64,000 nt of DNA from Ramlibacter sp. (GTDB taxonomy: Bacteria; Pseudomonadota; Gammaproteobacteria; Burkholderiales; Burkholderiaceae_C): NCBI RefSeq assembly GCF_028291745.1, contig NZ_JAQGNQ010000058.1, forward strand, positions 1-64,000, read 5' to 3'. Below the pieces are notes generated by a model. It searched no databases. It was not told the origin of the DNA and was given only the letters and a program-made list of their open reading frames with translations. A program made the position numbers and the translations under genes. Of the stretch, positions 52,096-60,127 are shown piece by piece. How positions within the stretch are numbered: position 1 is the stretch's first letter; the number at the start of each line of letters is the position of its first letter.

Positions 52096-52548
52096 TTGCA
52101 CATCCTTGCACCTCAATTCGCCAGCTCGCTCTGGTGGCTGCCATGGGCGACCTTCGGGGCTCTCGGGGCGGCGCGTGCCCGGCGCTGGCTGTTGCAGCGG
52201 CGCGAGCGCAGCGAGGCATCGCGGCAGGTCCTGTGCATCGCCTGGGAGGTCAAGAGGATCGCCGGGGTCGTCGACACCGAGCTGACCCGGGTCGCCGGCG
52301 ATCTCCGATGGCGTGCTTACCGTGCGCGCTGCTGCCGCCTGCGCCAGCGCGCCGATGCCGCGCTGGCCCACGAGGACTGCGTCAGGCACCTGTCGCTGAT
52401 CCGGCTGCGCCGTGCACTGAACCGGTTCCAGCGCGACGCGATCGAGCTGCGGCGCTTCCGGCTGGAACTGCGCACCGAGATCGCACGATGGGGTTACAGC
52501 CGGGGCAACCCGCAAGCGCGCAGTTCTGGCTTGCCGGTGCGGCTCTGA
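52096..52548 (+). CDS. Hypothetical Arg-rich protein, uncertain
   Basis: A 150-codon frame starting with TTG. It begins with a possible membrane segment (FASSLWWLPWATFGALGAA) and continues as a long Arg/Leu/Ala-rich helical region (RLRRALNRFQRDAIELRRFRLEL). No domain is known. The alternative plus-strand frame 51933..52613 overlaps it, and I cannot be sure either is translated. The region lies between the dehydrogenase and a LysR gene. Confidence 0.35.
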   Translation: MHILAPQFASSLWWLPWATFGALGAARARRWLLQRRERSEASRQVLCIAWEVKRIAGVVDTELTRVAGDLRWRAYRARCCRLRQRADAALAHEDCVRHLSLIRLRRALNRFQRDAIELRRFRLELRTEIARWGYSRGNPQARSSGLPVRL

Positions 52549-52637
52549 CCGGCAGAACGAACCGGGCGCCTGCGCGCGTGAGCGGCCTTCGAGGCCGCAA
52601 AAGGACGGCCTGAAGGCCACTCCATTAGCATTCGCTC

Positions 52638-53573
52638 ATGGAGCCCGATCTCAAGACCATTCCCTGGGCCCGCCGCCTGAAGCTGCGCCACCTCGAAACC
52701 TTCCTCGTGCTGGAGAGCGCCGGGAGCATCACGGCGGCGGCAGAGCGGATGCACATGACGCAGCCGGCAGTGTCCCATTGGCTTTCCGACATCGAGGACG
52801 TGATCGGTTCTCCCCTGTTCGCGCGCGGCCGAAAGCTCAAGCTGACGGCCGCTGGCGATATCCTGCGCCGCCACGCAGAACGGATGCTCGGGGACGTGCG
52901 GCGCGTGGACGAGGAATTGAAGGCCGTGCGATCGGGGCTGGTCGGGCGGATGCAGGTCGGTTGCATCCATTCCGCGGCGCTGTCCATGGTGCCGCGCGCG
53001 ATCGCCGCCTTGCAGGAGAAGCATCCCAACACCGTCATCCATGTCCAGGAGGGGACGATGGTCGATCTGCTCGCCCGCCTCGGCAAGCGTGAGTTCGACC
53101 TGGTGGTGGGCACCATCGATCCGCGGGCCCGCCAGTATGGATTTGCCACCGAGATCCTGATGGAAGATGTCGTGCGGATCGTCTGCCGGGCGGATCACCC
53201 GCTGGCAGGCAAGCGCAAGCCGACCTGGCAGGACGCAGTTACCTATCCCTGGGTGCTTCCGCCCGCCAACAGCCTGAGCCGAGTGCGGATGGAAGAGGCT
53301 TTCTCCGAGCAAGGGATGGCACTGCCACAACCACGCGTGGAGACCGTGTCGGTGGCGGCGATCCAGGCGCACCTGCGGGCGACAGATTGCCTGGCACCCC
53401 TCTCGGGGCAGGTTGCCGACTTCTATACGTCCCTCGGATTGCTGTCGCGGGTCGCGCTGACGCCGGTCACCCGTTTCGCGGATCTGGGCACGATCTGGCC
53501 GGAGGGCAGCTCGAACCCGCTCCTCTCCGAATTCACGGCCTCTCTCAAGAAGCAGACGAAGAGCGCCAAGTGA
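52638..53573 (+). CDS. LysR-family regulator (3)
   Basis: A 311-residue LysR-type regulator: winged helix LRHLETFLVLESAGSITAAAERMHMTQPAVSHWL and two-lobed effector domain (GRMQVGCIHSAALSMVPRAIA). It faces the minus-strand Bug gene at 53890 across the non-coding element at 53623-53893. It may regulate that Bug gene or the genes further right. Confidence 0.9.
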   Translation: MEPDLKTIPWARRLKLRHLETFLVLESAGSITAAAERMHMTQPAVSHWLSDIEDVIGSPLFARGRKLKLTAAGDILRRHAERMLGDVRRVDEELKAVRSGLVGRMQVGCIHSAALSMVPRAIAALQEKHPNTVIHVQEGTMVDLLARLGKREFDLVVGTIDPRARQYGFATEILMEDVVRIVCRADHPLAGKRKPTWQDAVTYPWVLPPANSLSRVRMEEAFSEQGMALPQPRVETVSVAAIQAHLRATDCLAPLSGQVADFYTSLGLLSRVALTPVTRFADLGTIWPEGSSNPLLSEFTASLKKQTKSAK

Positions 53574-53622
53574 CTTGCTGCCAGGACCTTGCGACAAGCT
53601 TACGGACAGCGGCTGGAATCGG

Positions 53623-53893
53623 CTAGGGCCTGTTCACGCTATTTCGAGGGGCGCGAAGGGGTCGCATCGGGCGCCAATCAAGGCGCACGGGGCAGCCCGC
53701 ACTCGCGTGCGGGCAAGCCGGGCAACGCGGAGTGGCGCCCGATGCGACCCCTTCCCTCCGGGTTGCGATTCCAAGGGGCCATCCGCTGCGTTACGAGGCC
53801 TTGCTGGGGGTGACCCCAGCAGCGGCCTCGCGCCTTGCGCCTGGCCCCTTGGAATCGCAACGCGCCCCTGGAAATAGCGTGAACAGGCCCTAG
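53623..53893. repeat. 271-bp cloverleaf-like element with nested perfect inverted repeats
   Basis: Outer arms 53623-53645 and 53871-53893 are a perfect 23-base inverted repeat beginning CTAGGGCCTGTTCACGC. Inside are two hairpin arms: 53655-53675 pairs perfectly with 53734-53754 (21 bases) and 53763-53781 pairs perfectly with 53842-53860 (19 bases). Each arm holds a further 7-base stem (53695-53701 with 53708-53714; 53803-53809 with 53814-53820), and the second also has GAGGCC/GGCCTC. No long protein-like frame is present. CTAG at both outer ends could be a target-site duplication. The right CTA supplies the stop codon of the Bug gene. Confidence 0.9.
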
Positions 53894-54867
53894 TTCGGCG
53901 TCAGGTCGATTTCCCTGGCGATGGCGCCGAAGCGCACGAGGTCGGCGCGCGCCCGTGCGTCGGACTCGGCCGGCGAACTGGCCACGGGGAGCCAGCCAGC
54001 CTGGACCAGCTTCTTGCGCGTGTCCGCCCGGGAGAAGGCCTTGACGATGATGGAGTTCAGTCGCTGGACGATCGCCTGCGGCGTGCCCCTGGGCGCGGCC
54101 AGGCCGAACCAGCCGGAGGTCACGAACCCGGGCAGGCCGGCCTCTTCGGCGGTGGGCACGTCCGGCAGGGATGCACTGCGGGTTCGTGTGGTCACGAACA
54201 GGGACCGGACCTTCCTGGCCTGCACGTTGCCCACTTGCGCCGCAGCGTTGTCGATCATCGCGTCGACATGCCCGCCCATGAGATCGGCCATCGCCGGTGT
54301 GCCGCCCTTGTAGAAGACCACGTTCGCCTCGATGCCCGCCGCCTTCATGAACATCACTTGCGTCAGATGCGCCTGCGTGCCCATGCCGGCGTTGGCAAAA
54401 GAGAGCTTCCCCGGATTCGCCCTGGCATAGGCGATGAATTCCTCGAGGGTCGTTGCCGGAAAGCCCCGTCTCGTCACCACGATGAACGGGACGTCCACCA
54501 GGGTGGTGATAGCCACCAGGTCGTCCACGGGCTGGTACTTCAGGCGGTAGATATGCGGGTTCACGGACATCGTCCCGCTGGCGGTGAAAGCCAGCGTGTA
54601 CCCGTCCGGCGCGGAGCGCACGACGCGTTCGAGTCCCATGGAGCCGCCCGCCCCGGGCCTGGACTCCACGACGACGGGCTGCCCCAGCGCCTTGGCGATG
54701 ATCGCTCCGATCTCGCGGGCCAGCACGTCGGAGGCGCTGCCTGCCGCGTAGGGATAGATGATCGTGATGGGCTTGTCCGGATACGACTCCGGCCTCGCCG
54801 CGAATGGCACCACTCCTGTTGCGGCAAGAACCACCGTGGCAGACAGGGCGCGTCGAGAAATGTTCAT
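53890..54867 (-). CDS. Bug-family periplasmic solute-binding protein (5)
   Basis: A 325-residue exported binding protein (signal NISRRALSATVVLAATGVVPFAA). Family blocks are TIIYPYAAGSASDVLAREIG, VVESRPGAGGSMGLERVVR and VVFYKGGTPAMADLMGGHV. Its TAG stop lies inside the outer arm of the inverted-repeat element, so insertion of that element may have set the gene's end. It is divergent from the M24-family gene at 55065. Confidence 0.9.
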   Translation of the reverse strand: MNISRRALSATVVLAATGVVPFAARPESYPDKPITIIYPYAAGSASDVLAREIGAIIAKALGQPVVVESRPGAGGSMGLERVVRSAPDGYTLAFTASGTMSVNPHIYRLKYQPVDDLVAITTLVDVPFIVVTRRGFPATTLEEFIAYARANPGKLSFANAGMGTQAHLTQVMFMKAAGIEANVVFYKGGTPAMADLMGGHVDAMIDNAAAQVGNVQARKVRSLFVTTRTRSASLPDVPTAEEAGLPGFVTSGWFGLAAPRGTPQAIVQRLNSIIVKAFSRADTRKKLVQAGWLPVASSPAESDARARADLVRFGAIAREIDLTPN

Positions 54868-55064
54868 GGCAGCGGATCGAAAAGCTTGACTTCGGTGTAC
54901 CACCCGAGCTCGCGAAGCAGCTCAGGGAGCCTGGTTCTTCGCGAAGTCACATGAGAGATTGCTAATGCCATCCTCCACTTAATTCATTTGCCGGTCATGC
55001 GGCCTCCTTCGACAATCCAGCTCATCCGGACGCCTCGGCATCTGCAACGATTGAAGTATCCCGT

Positions 55065-56255
55065 ATGCCGAAGCTTACCCAGACGACCTTTGACTATCGC
55101 CACAAGAAGATCTCGGCGCTGATGGACACGCTGCAGGTCGATGCGCTGATCTTCACTTCGGCGGACTTCTTCCAGTTCGCCACGAATTTCGCCACGGATG
55201 TGCAACCGTGGGAGCGGCCGATCCTTGCGGTGATCCCCCGCGAGGGCCCGCCGTTCCTCATCATGAACGAGCTGTCGACCAACCACGTCCGCTTCTCGAT
55301 CGAGAACGGAAAACTGTGGATCACCGACATCAGCTTCTACGCCGAGCATCCGAAAGTGGCCAACCGGCTCCCGCTCATTGGCCAGCTTCATGAGCTCGTC
55401 GCCGATCGGCTGCAGGGCGCCGGGCTGGCACGCTCCCTCATTGGCGTGGAGGGAGGCAGCCCCGTCCTGACCGCGGCCGGGCGGCTGCTGCCCGGGATCC
55501 ATTTTCGCCCGAGCACGCCCGAGTGCCGCGCGCTGCGCTGGCAGAAGAACGAGGAGGAACTGCGGGTCATGGAGGCAGCGGCCAAGCTGTCGGACTGGGT
55601 GCAGGACCGATACCGCGAGAGCATCCGTCCGGGGCGCCTCGTGCAGGAACTGGATTGCGCCATGGCCTCGCTTTTCGTGCAGGAAGCCGCGGAGCGATTT
55701 GCCGGCGAACACTTCGAGGTGATCCGGACTTCGACCCTGAGCGGGCAGGCCTCCGCGTCGCCCCATGGCGACGGAGCTTCCTGCGGCCAGCGAATCAAGG
55801 AGGGCGACGTGCTGGTCAACAGCATCATTCCGCGCCTCAACGGCCTGGCGGTCGAGAACGAGCGTACCTGGTTCTGCGGCAAGCCGACCGCGCAGCAGGC
55901 GGCTCTTTGGACTGTCGCCAAGGACGCCAACGAAGCTGCCGTCGCGGCCACGCGGACCGGCAACCCGGTGAGTGCCAGCGACGCGGCCGCGCAGGCGGTG
56001 ATCGAGAAGGCGGGCTTCGGCGAGTCCATCAAGCATCGCACCGGACACGCCATCGGCGTCCTGCATCACGAGTATCCCGAGGACATGGCTTTCTCTTTCC
56101 GTCGCCTGCTGAAGAACGAGGTGTATTCCGCGCAGCCGGGTCTCTACGTCCATGGCATCGGCGGATTCCGCCTCGGCGACACGCTGGTCGTGGGTCGGGA
56201 ACCGCGGGCCTTGACGCACACCCCCCATACCCTTGAATACGCCACCGTCGCTTGA
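55065..56255 (+). CDS. M24-family (creatinase/prolidase-like) protein with degraded metal site
   Basis: A 396-residue protein with a creatinase/prolidase N-terminal domain (about 1-165) and an M24 pita-bread domain. Only the His in KHRTGHAIGV is where the usual dimetal ligands would be. The expected Asp pair in the LVNSIIPRLNGLAVENERTW region is Asn and Glu, and the expected C-terminal Glu residues are Gln in YSAQPGLYV and Gly in FRLGDTLVV. It may act metal-free, as creatinase does, or be non-enzymatic. It is divergent from the Bug gene. Confidence 0.8.
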   Translation: MPKLTQTTFDYRHKKISALMDTLQVDALIFTSADFFQFATNFATDVQPWERPILAVIPREGPPFLIMNELSTNHVRFSIENGKLWITDISFYAEHPKVANRLPLIGQLHELVADRLQGAGLARSLIGVEGGSPVLTAAGRLLPGIHFRPSTPECRALRWQKNEEELRVMEAAAKLSDWVQDRYRESIRPGRLVQELDCAMASLFVQEAAERFAGEHFEVIRTSTLSGQASASPHGDGASCGQRIKEGDVLVNSIIPRLNGLAVENERTWFCGKPTAQQAALWTVAKDANEAAVAATRTGNPVSASDAAAQAVIEKAGFGESIKHRTGHAIGVLHHEYPEDMAFSFRRLLKNEVYSAQPGLYVHGIGGFRLGDTLVVGREPRALTHTPHTLEYATVA

Positions 56256-56265
56256 CAGCACCCCC

Positions 56266-56547
56266 ATGAACATGAACACGCTCTCTCATCACCCCATGCA
56301 GGCTACCCGGACAGGGATGGACAGGTTCGATACCCGGATGCGCAAGGCCGACGCCACCCGCTGCGGCGACGACGAGATCGATGCGCAGGATGTGCTGCAG
56401 CACTACCTGGCAGCGCAGGCTGCCATCAATGCCCGCAACCTCAAGAAGGCGCAGCGCATGGAATGGGCAGCGGCGGCGGTCGGCATCGTCTGGTTGACGC
56501 TTTCGCTCGCCGCGCTGGTGGCCAACGCTGCGTACTTCTGGCCCTGA
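56266..56547 (+). CDS. Small hypothetical membrane protein
   Basis: A 93-residue protein with a polar N-terminus (RFDTRMRKADATRCGDDEIDA), a helical middle (QDVLQHYLAAQAAINARNLKKAQ) and one C-terminal membrane segment (WAAAAVGIVWLTLSLAALVANAAYFW). It follows the M24 gene after ten bases. Function unknown; an ATG two codons later is also possible. Confidence 0.55.
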   Translation: MNMNTLSHHPMQATRTGMDRFDTRMRKADATRCGDDEIDAQDVLQHYLAAQAAINARNLKKAQRMEWAAAAVGIVWLTLSLAALVANAAYFWP

Positions 56548-56640
56548 CCGGGTCCGCCTTTGCATGGTCTGCGGGCGCCTTGGCAGCTCGATGACGAATC
56601 CCATCGCTGGAATCTGGATGGTCCAAGTATAAATGCCGGA

Positions 56641-56706
56641 TCCGTACGGCAGCGGACAGACGCGGTAGCACGGTGCGCCTAATCTGCGGGCTGAAAGAGG
56701 TCCCCG
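56641..56706. repeat. Duplicated cassette leader, copy 1 (complete cassette)
   Basis: This promoter/leader segment (tccgtacgg to gaggtcccc) matches 61436-61500, roughly three quarters identical by eye. It marks the left end of a cassette of crystallin-type gene plus BON gene (56641-57893) that is repeated in shortened form at 61436-61909. Confidence 0.75.
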
Positions 56707-57525
56707 ATGAAAACAACTGTCTCCCGCGCGCTGTTTGCCGCCTCCGCGCTGGCCTTCGCTGGCCACGCTTGCGCGCAAGTCACCTTCTACGAGAACGAAG
56801 GCTTCCAGGGCCGCAGCTTCACCACGCAGCAACGGGTCGCCAGCATGGATCGCTCGGGCCTGAACGATCGCGCCTCTTCGGTGGTGGTGGTCGGCCAGCG
56901 CTGGGAGGCTTGCGAGGACACCCGCTTTGCCGGCCGCTGCACTGTGCTGCGTCCCGGCCAGTACCCCTCGCTGCAGGCGATGGGCCTGAACGACCGCATC
57001 TCCTCGGTGCGGCCGCTGGCCGGCAACGAGCGCGTGAGCGACAGCGACTATGCGCCCATGCCGGTCGTCACGCAGGACTTCCGCCGCCGCCGGAACGAGC
57101 GCCTCTATGACGCCGACGTCACTTCGGCCCACGCGGTGGTCGGCACGCCGGCGCAGCGTTGCTGGGTGGAGCGCGAGCAGGTCGCGCAGCAATCCGGGCA
57201 GCAAGGGAACATCAACCTGCCGGGCGCAGCCATCGGCGCCGTGCTTGGCGGCATCCTGGGTCACCAGGTGGGCGGCGGCACGGGGCGGCAACTCGCCACG
57301 GTAGGTGGCGCCGTGGGCGGTGCCGCGCTCGGCGCGCAGTACGGCCGCGGGAACACGGCCCCGGCTGCACACGATGTGCGCCGCTGCGACAGCAACCCGG
57401 TCGCGGCCACCCCCAGCTACTGGGACGTGAGCTACGAATTCCGCGGCAAGCAGCACCAGGTCCAGATGGCCACCTCCCCGGGCCGCACCGTCATCGTCAA
57501 CGGCGCCGGCGAGCCTCGCGTCTGA
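56707..57525 (+). CDS. Secreted beta/gamma-crystallin plus glycine-zipper protein
   Basis: A 272-residue exported protein (signal to AHACA). Residues ~24-105 form a beta/gamma-crystallin pair: VTFYENEGFQGRSFTTQ, then RWEACEDTRFAGRCTVL and MGLNDRISSVRPL. Residues ~170-215 are a glycine-zipper (AAIGAVLGGILGHQVGGGTG, VGGAVGGAALGAQYG) of the 17-kDa surface antigen type, which inserts into or associates with the outer membrane. AGAGGT precedes the ATG. A BON-domain lipoprotein follows. A crystallin-lacking copy of the cassette lies at 61436-61909. Confidence 0.85.
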   Translation: MKTTVSRALFAASALAFAGHACAQVTFYENEGFQGRSFTTQQRVASMDRSGLNDRASSVVVVGQRWEACEDTRFAGRCTVLRPGQYPSLQAMGLNDRISSVRPLAGNERVSDSDYAPMPVVTQDFRRRRNERLYDADVTSAHAVVGTPAQRCWVEREQVAQQSGQQGNINLPGAAIGAVLGGILGHQVGGGTGRQLATVGGAVGGAALGAQYGRGNTAPAAHDVRRCDSNPVAATPSYWDVSYEFRGKQHQVQMATSPGRTVIVNGAGEPRV

Positions 57526-57581
57526 TGCCGCCCACCGGCAGCGACGAACCCCGAACCCATCCCCTTGCCATTGGAAACCTC

Positions 57582-57893
57582 ATGAACACTCGTACCCTCT
57601 TTGCTTTCGCGCTTGCCGCTTCCCTGATCGCCCTGGGCGGCTGCGCCGTGACGCGCGGCCAGGAAACCGTTGGCGGCTATGTCGACGACACCGCCATCAC
57701 CACCAGCGTGAAGGCCCGCTTCGTCGAGAACCGGCAGGTCGATGCAGCGAGCATCAAGGTGGAGACCCTCAACGGCACCGTGCTCCTTTCCGGCTTTGCC
57801 AAGAACAACACCGAACGCACCACCGCTGAATCGATCGCGCGCGAGGTCGGCGGCGTGCGCACGGTGCGCAACGAGATCAGCGTCAGGCCGTGA
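57582..57893 (+). CDS. BON-domain lipoprotein (copy 1)
   Basis: A 103-residue lipoprotein (lipobox ALGGCAV, Cys21) with one BON domain (YVDDTAITTSVKARFVENRQVD, ETLNGTVLLSGFAKN, TVRNEISVRP), as in osmotic-stress proteins of the OsmY type that bind membranes. It is nearly identical to 61598..61909 (about 90% by eye), differing mainly near the signal peptide and in a few surface residues. It follows the crystallin-type gene after 56 bases. Confidence 0.9.
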   Translation: MNTRTLFAFALAASLIALGGCAVTRGQETVGGYVDDTAITTSVKARFVENRQVDAASIKVETLNGTVLLSGFAKNNTERTTAESIAREVGGVRTVRNEISVRP

Positions 57894-58013
57894 TCCGCGA
57901 GAGCGGGAGAGCGTCGTGCACCGCATCGCATTGCACTGCGCCGTGCCATTGGCGCTCGCGGTAAGCGTCCCTTCCTGCCGTGCCGTTCCGGTGGCCCGCT
58001 GCGGCCGCAGCTG

Positions 58014-59315
58014 CTAGCGCAGGTGGCGGTCGCGCCGCCGCCATTGCGTGTAGCGAACCATCAGCGGCTGCGCGGTGAGGCCGTGCACCGTGATCGATGC
58101 CGCCACCGTCCAGAGCGTCAGGGAGACCAGCATGTCGGCGATCGGCGCCGGCAGCCCGTGGCGCAGCGCGAACAAGAGATAGAAGACCGAGCCGATGCCC
58201 CGAATGCCGAACCAGCCAATCATCGTTTGCTGCGGACGGCTCAGGTTTTCGCCAGGCAGTGCGGCCAGCACCGAGAGCGGTCGCAGCACGAACAGCAGCA
58301 GCGGCACGAACCACCACACGGCCGGCACCAAGCGAGCGTAGGCCAGCATCGCCCCCACCATCAGCACCAACGCCAGCTCCGCCACTTTCTCGAGCTGCTC
58401 GTTGAACGCCTGCACCGCATCCTGCATGTCGCCGGCATGGTGCGTTCGCAGCGATCCGTCCTGCGCCGGCGCAGTGGCAGCAGCAGGCGTTTGCTGCGCG
58501 AGCCGCGGCCCTTCGCGCACGCGCTGCAAGGCCAGGCCGGCAGCAAAGACCGCCAGGAAACCGGAGGCGACGCTGATCTGGGCCAGCCCGTATGCCATGC
58601 CGATCAGGCCCAGCCCCAGGAACTCGTCGAGGCCGACGGCCTGGCCATGGCGGCTGCGCAGATACACCACGAGGCGGCCCGCGGCGGATCCCAGCACCGC
58701 TCCGATCGCGATGCCGCCCAGCGTTGCCCACAGCAGGTGGATGCCCCACCACCTGGCAAAGCCGGGACCGAGTTCCTCGAGACCCAGCAAACCGAGTCCC
58801 AGCATCACGAAGGGGAAGGCCGTGCCGTCGTTCAGTCCCCCTTCGCCGGCAAGGCTGAACCCCAGGCGGTCCGGCTTGGCGCCGGGCTCGGAATGCACCC
58901 CGGACGCAAGCACGGGATCGGTCGGCGCAAGGATGGCGCCCAGCAGGATCCCGGCCCCCAGCGGCAGGTCCAGCAGCCACACTCCGATCGCGGCGACCAG
59001 CGCCACCATCGCGATCATGGAGACGACGGCAAGCCGCGCGGGCAAGCGCCAGCGGCGATCGCGCAGCGGGACACCGAGCTGCATGCCCACCGCGAACAGC
59101 GAGATCAGCAGGGCGACTTCGGCCAGCCGCTCCAGCGCACCCGAATGCACGAAAGGGTCGGGTCGCAGCACGTTCATGGCATCGGGTCCCAGCATCCAGC
59201 CCACTGCCAGGTACACCATCGCACTACTCAGCGGAAGCCGCCCGAGCAGGGTGCCGGCCACGACCATCGTGACCATCAACGCGCCCACGAACAAGGCCCA
59301 TACCGCTACCGACAT
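58014..59315 (-). CDS. Cation:proton antiporter (CPA1/NhaP-type)
   Basis: A 433-residue inner-membrane antiporter with about twelve segments. Hallmark residues are in ILLGAILAPTDPVLASGV and LAGEGGLNDGTAFPFVML, as in Na+/H+ exchangers of the NhaP type. It should exchange H+ for Na+ or K+ to control pH or salt. The ATG at 59315 is chosen as the first start with a membrane segment directly behind. It ends 120 bases after the BON gene, convergent. Confidence 0.87.
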   Translation of the reverse strand: MSVAVWALFVGALMVTMVVAGTLLGRLPLSSAMVYLAVGWMLGPDAMNVLRPDPFVHSGALERLAEVALLISLFAVGMQLGVPLRDRRWRLPARLAVVSMIAMVALVAAIGVWLLDLPLGAGILLGAILAPTDPVLASGVHSEPGAKPDRLGFSLAGEGGLNDGTAFPFVMLGLGLLGLEELGPGFARWWGIHLLWATLGGIAIGAVLGSAAGRLVVYLRSRHGQAVGLDEFLGLGLIGMAYGLAQISVASGFLAVFAAGLALQRVREGPRLAQQTPAAATAPAQDGSLRTHHAGDMQDAVQAFNEQLEKVAELALVLMVGAMLAYARLVPAVWWFVPLLLFVLRPLSVLAALPGENLSRPQQTMIGWFGIRGIGSVFYLLFALRHGLPAPIADMLVSLTLWTVAASITVHGLTAQPLMVRYTQWRRRDRHLR

Positions 59316-59434
59316 CGGACGATGATAGCGGCGTGTTCTACGGCTCCCTGGAGTGGCGGCCGCGAAGGCGGCGATGGCCGCGCCCGCGCCCGGGCCCGAC
59401 ACAAGACTGAACACCAGGGATGTTCGCGGGACGC

Positions 59435-59456
59435 AAAAAAGGGAGCCGAAGCTCCC
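59435..59456 (-). terminator. Rho-independent terminator after the lmo0937-type gene
   Basis: On the minus strand GGGAGC-ttcg-GCTCCC (59456-59441) is followed by six Ts (59440-59435). Stable stem with UUCG tetraloop and clean T tract. It ends the small membrane protein gene at 59488..59637. Confidence 0.9.
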
Positions 59457-59487
59457 TTGTCCTGGCGCGAGGGCTCGGGCCTCGCAG

Positions 59488-59637
59488 TCAGAGGACCTTG
59501 CGGCCGCTCACCAGCCGGAAGATCACGAGAATGATCGCGATCACCAGCAGGGCGTGCACGAAGCCGCCCATGGTGACGGAGGTGACCAGGCCGAGGGCCC
59601 ACAGGATCAACAGGATGAGGGCGATGGTGTAAAGCAT
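59488..59637 (-). CDS. lmo0937-family small membrane protein
   Basis: A 49-residue protein made of two membrane helices (LYTIALILLILWALGLVTSVTMGG and a second FVHALLVIAIILVIFRLVSG). It matches the lmo0937/YqaE-size stress-linked small membrane proteins. AAGGAA precedes the ATG at 59637. A strong terminator follows 30 bases downstream. Confidence 0.8.
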   Translation of the reverse strand: MLYTIALILLILWALGLVTSVTMGGFVHALLVIAIILVIFRLVSGRKVL

Positions 59638-59860
59638 GGGAGTTCCTTGCGAGTCATGCGGCTTGGCATGGCCGCGAACATGATCGAAAGTGCTCCACGC
59701 TCGGCATCGCTGCCGGGGCCGTCGGCCTGTCAACAGCTGGAAGTTAACGCGGGCCACCTAGCTCGTGTGTAGGAGGCGCGATGGATCGCGCGTAGGTGCC
59801 TCAGCTGTACACTGCAAGCCGCCCTGCCGAGTCGGGGCATCGGGGAAGGACTGGAACAGC

Positions 59861-60028
59861 ATGCGCCGGCCGTGGGAGAAGCACCTGAGAATGGCGATCG
59901 TCCTGTCGGCGATTGCCTTTGCGGTTGCTGAAGTCTGGAACCTCATGGCCGGATCCGCGATCGCCGCCGTCGCGGTGTTCGTGGCACTGCGACCTCTTTT
60001 TCGCAAGGAGCCTGACGCGGACAAGTAG
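59861..60028 (+). CDS. Small hypothetical membrane protein (55 aa)
   Basis: A 55-residue frame with two hydrophobic helices (MAIVLSAIAFAVAEVWNL and AGSAIAAVAVFVALRPLF) and a charged tail. GGAAGG lies upstream of the ATG at a usable distance. It lies just before the sensor kinase gene on the same strand. No family recognised. Confidence 0.45.
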   Translation: MRRPWEKHLRMAIVLSAIAFAVAEVWNLMAGSAIAAVAVFVALRPLFRKEPDADK

Positions 60029-60127
60029 CGCGCTTGGGCTCCAGCGGCCGAATGCGCACGGTCAGAATCACCGCTCTCGCTGCCGCGAGGTTCGCCGGAG
60101 ACGAACGCAGGTCCCAAGGGGTAGGTC

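Noticed and set aside
51933-52613. 226-codon plus-strand frame
   Set aside because: Overlaps the 52096 frame with a more Arg/Ala/Pro-rich, less protein-like product and a poor start.
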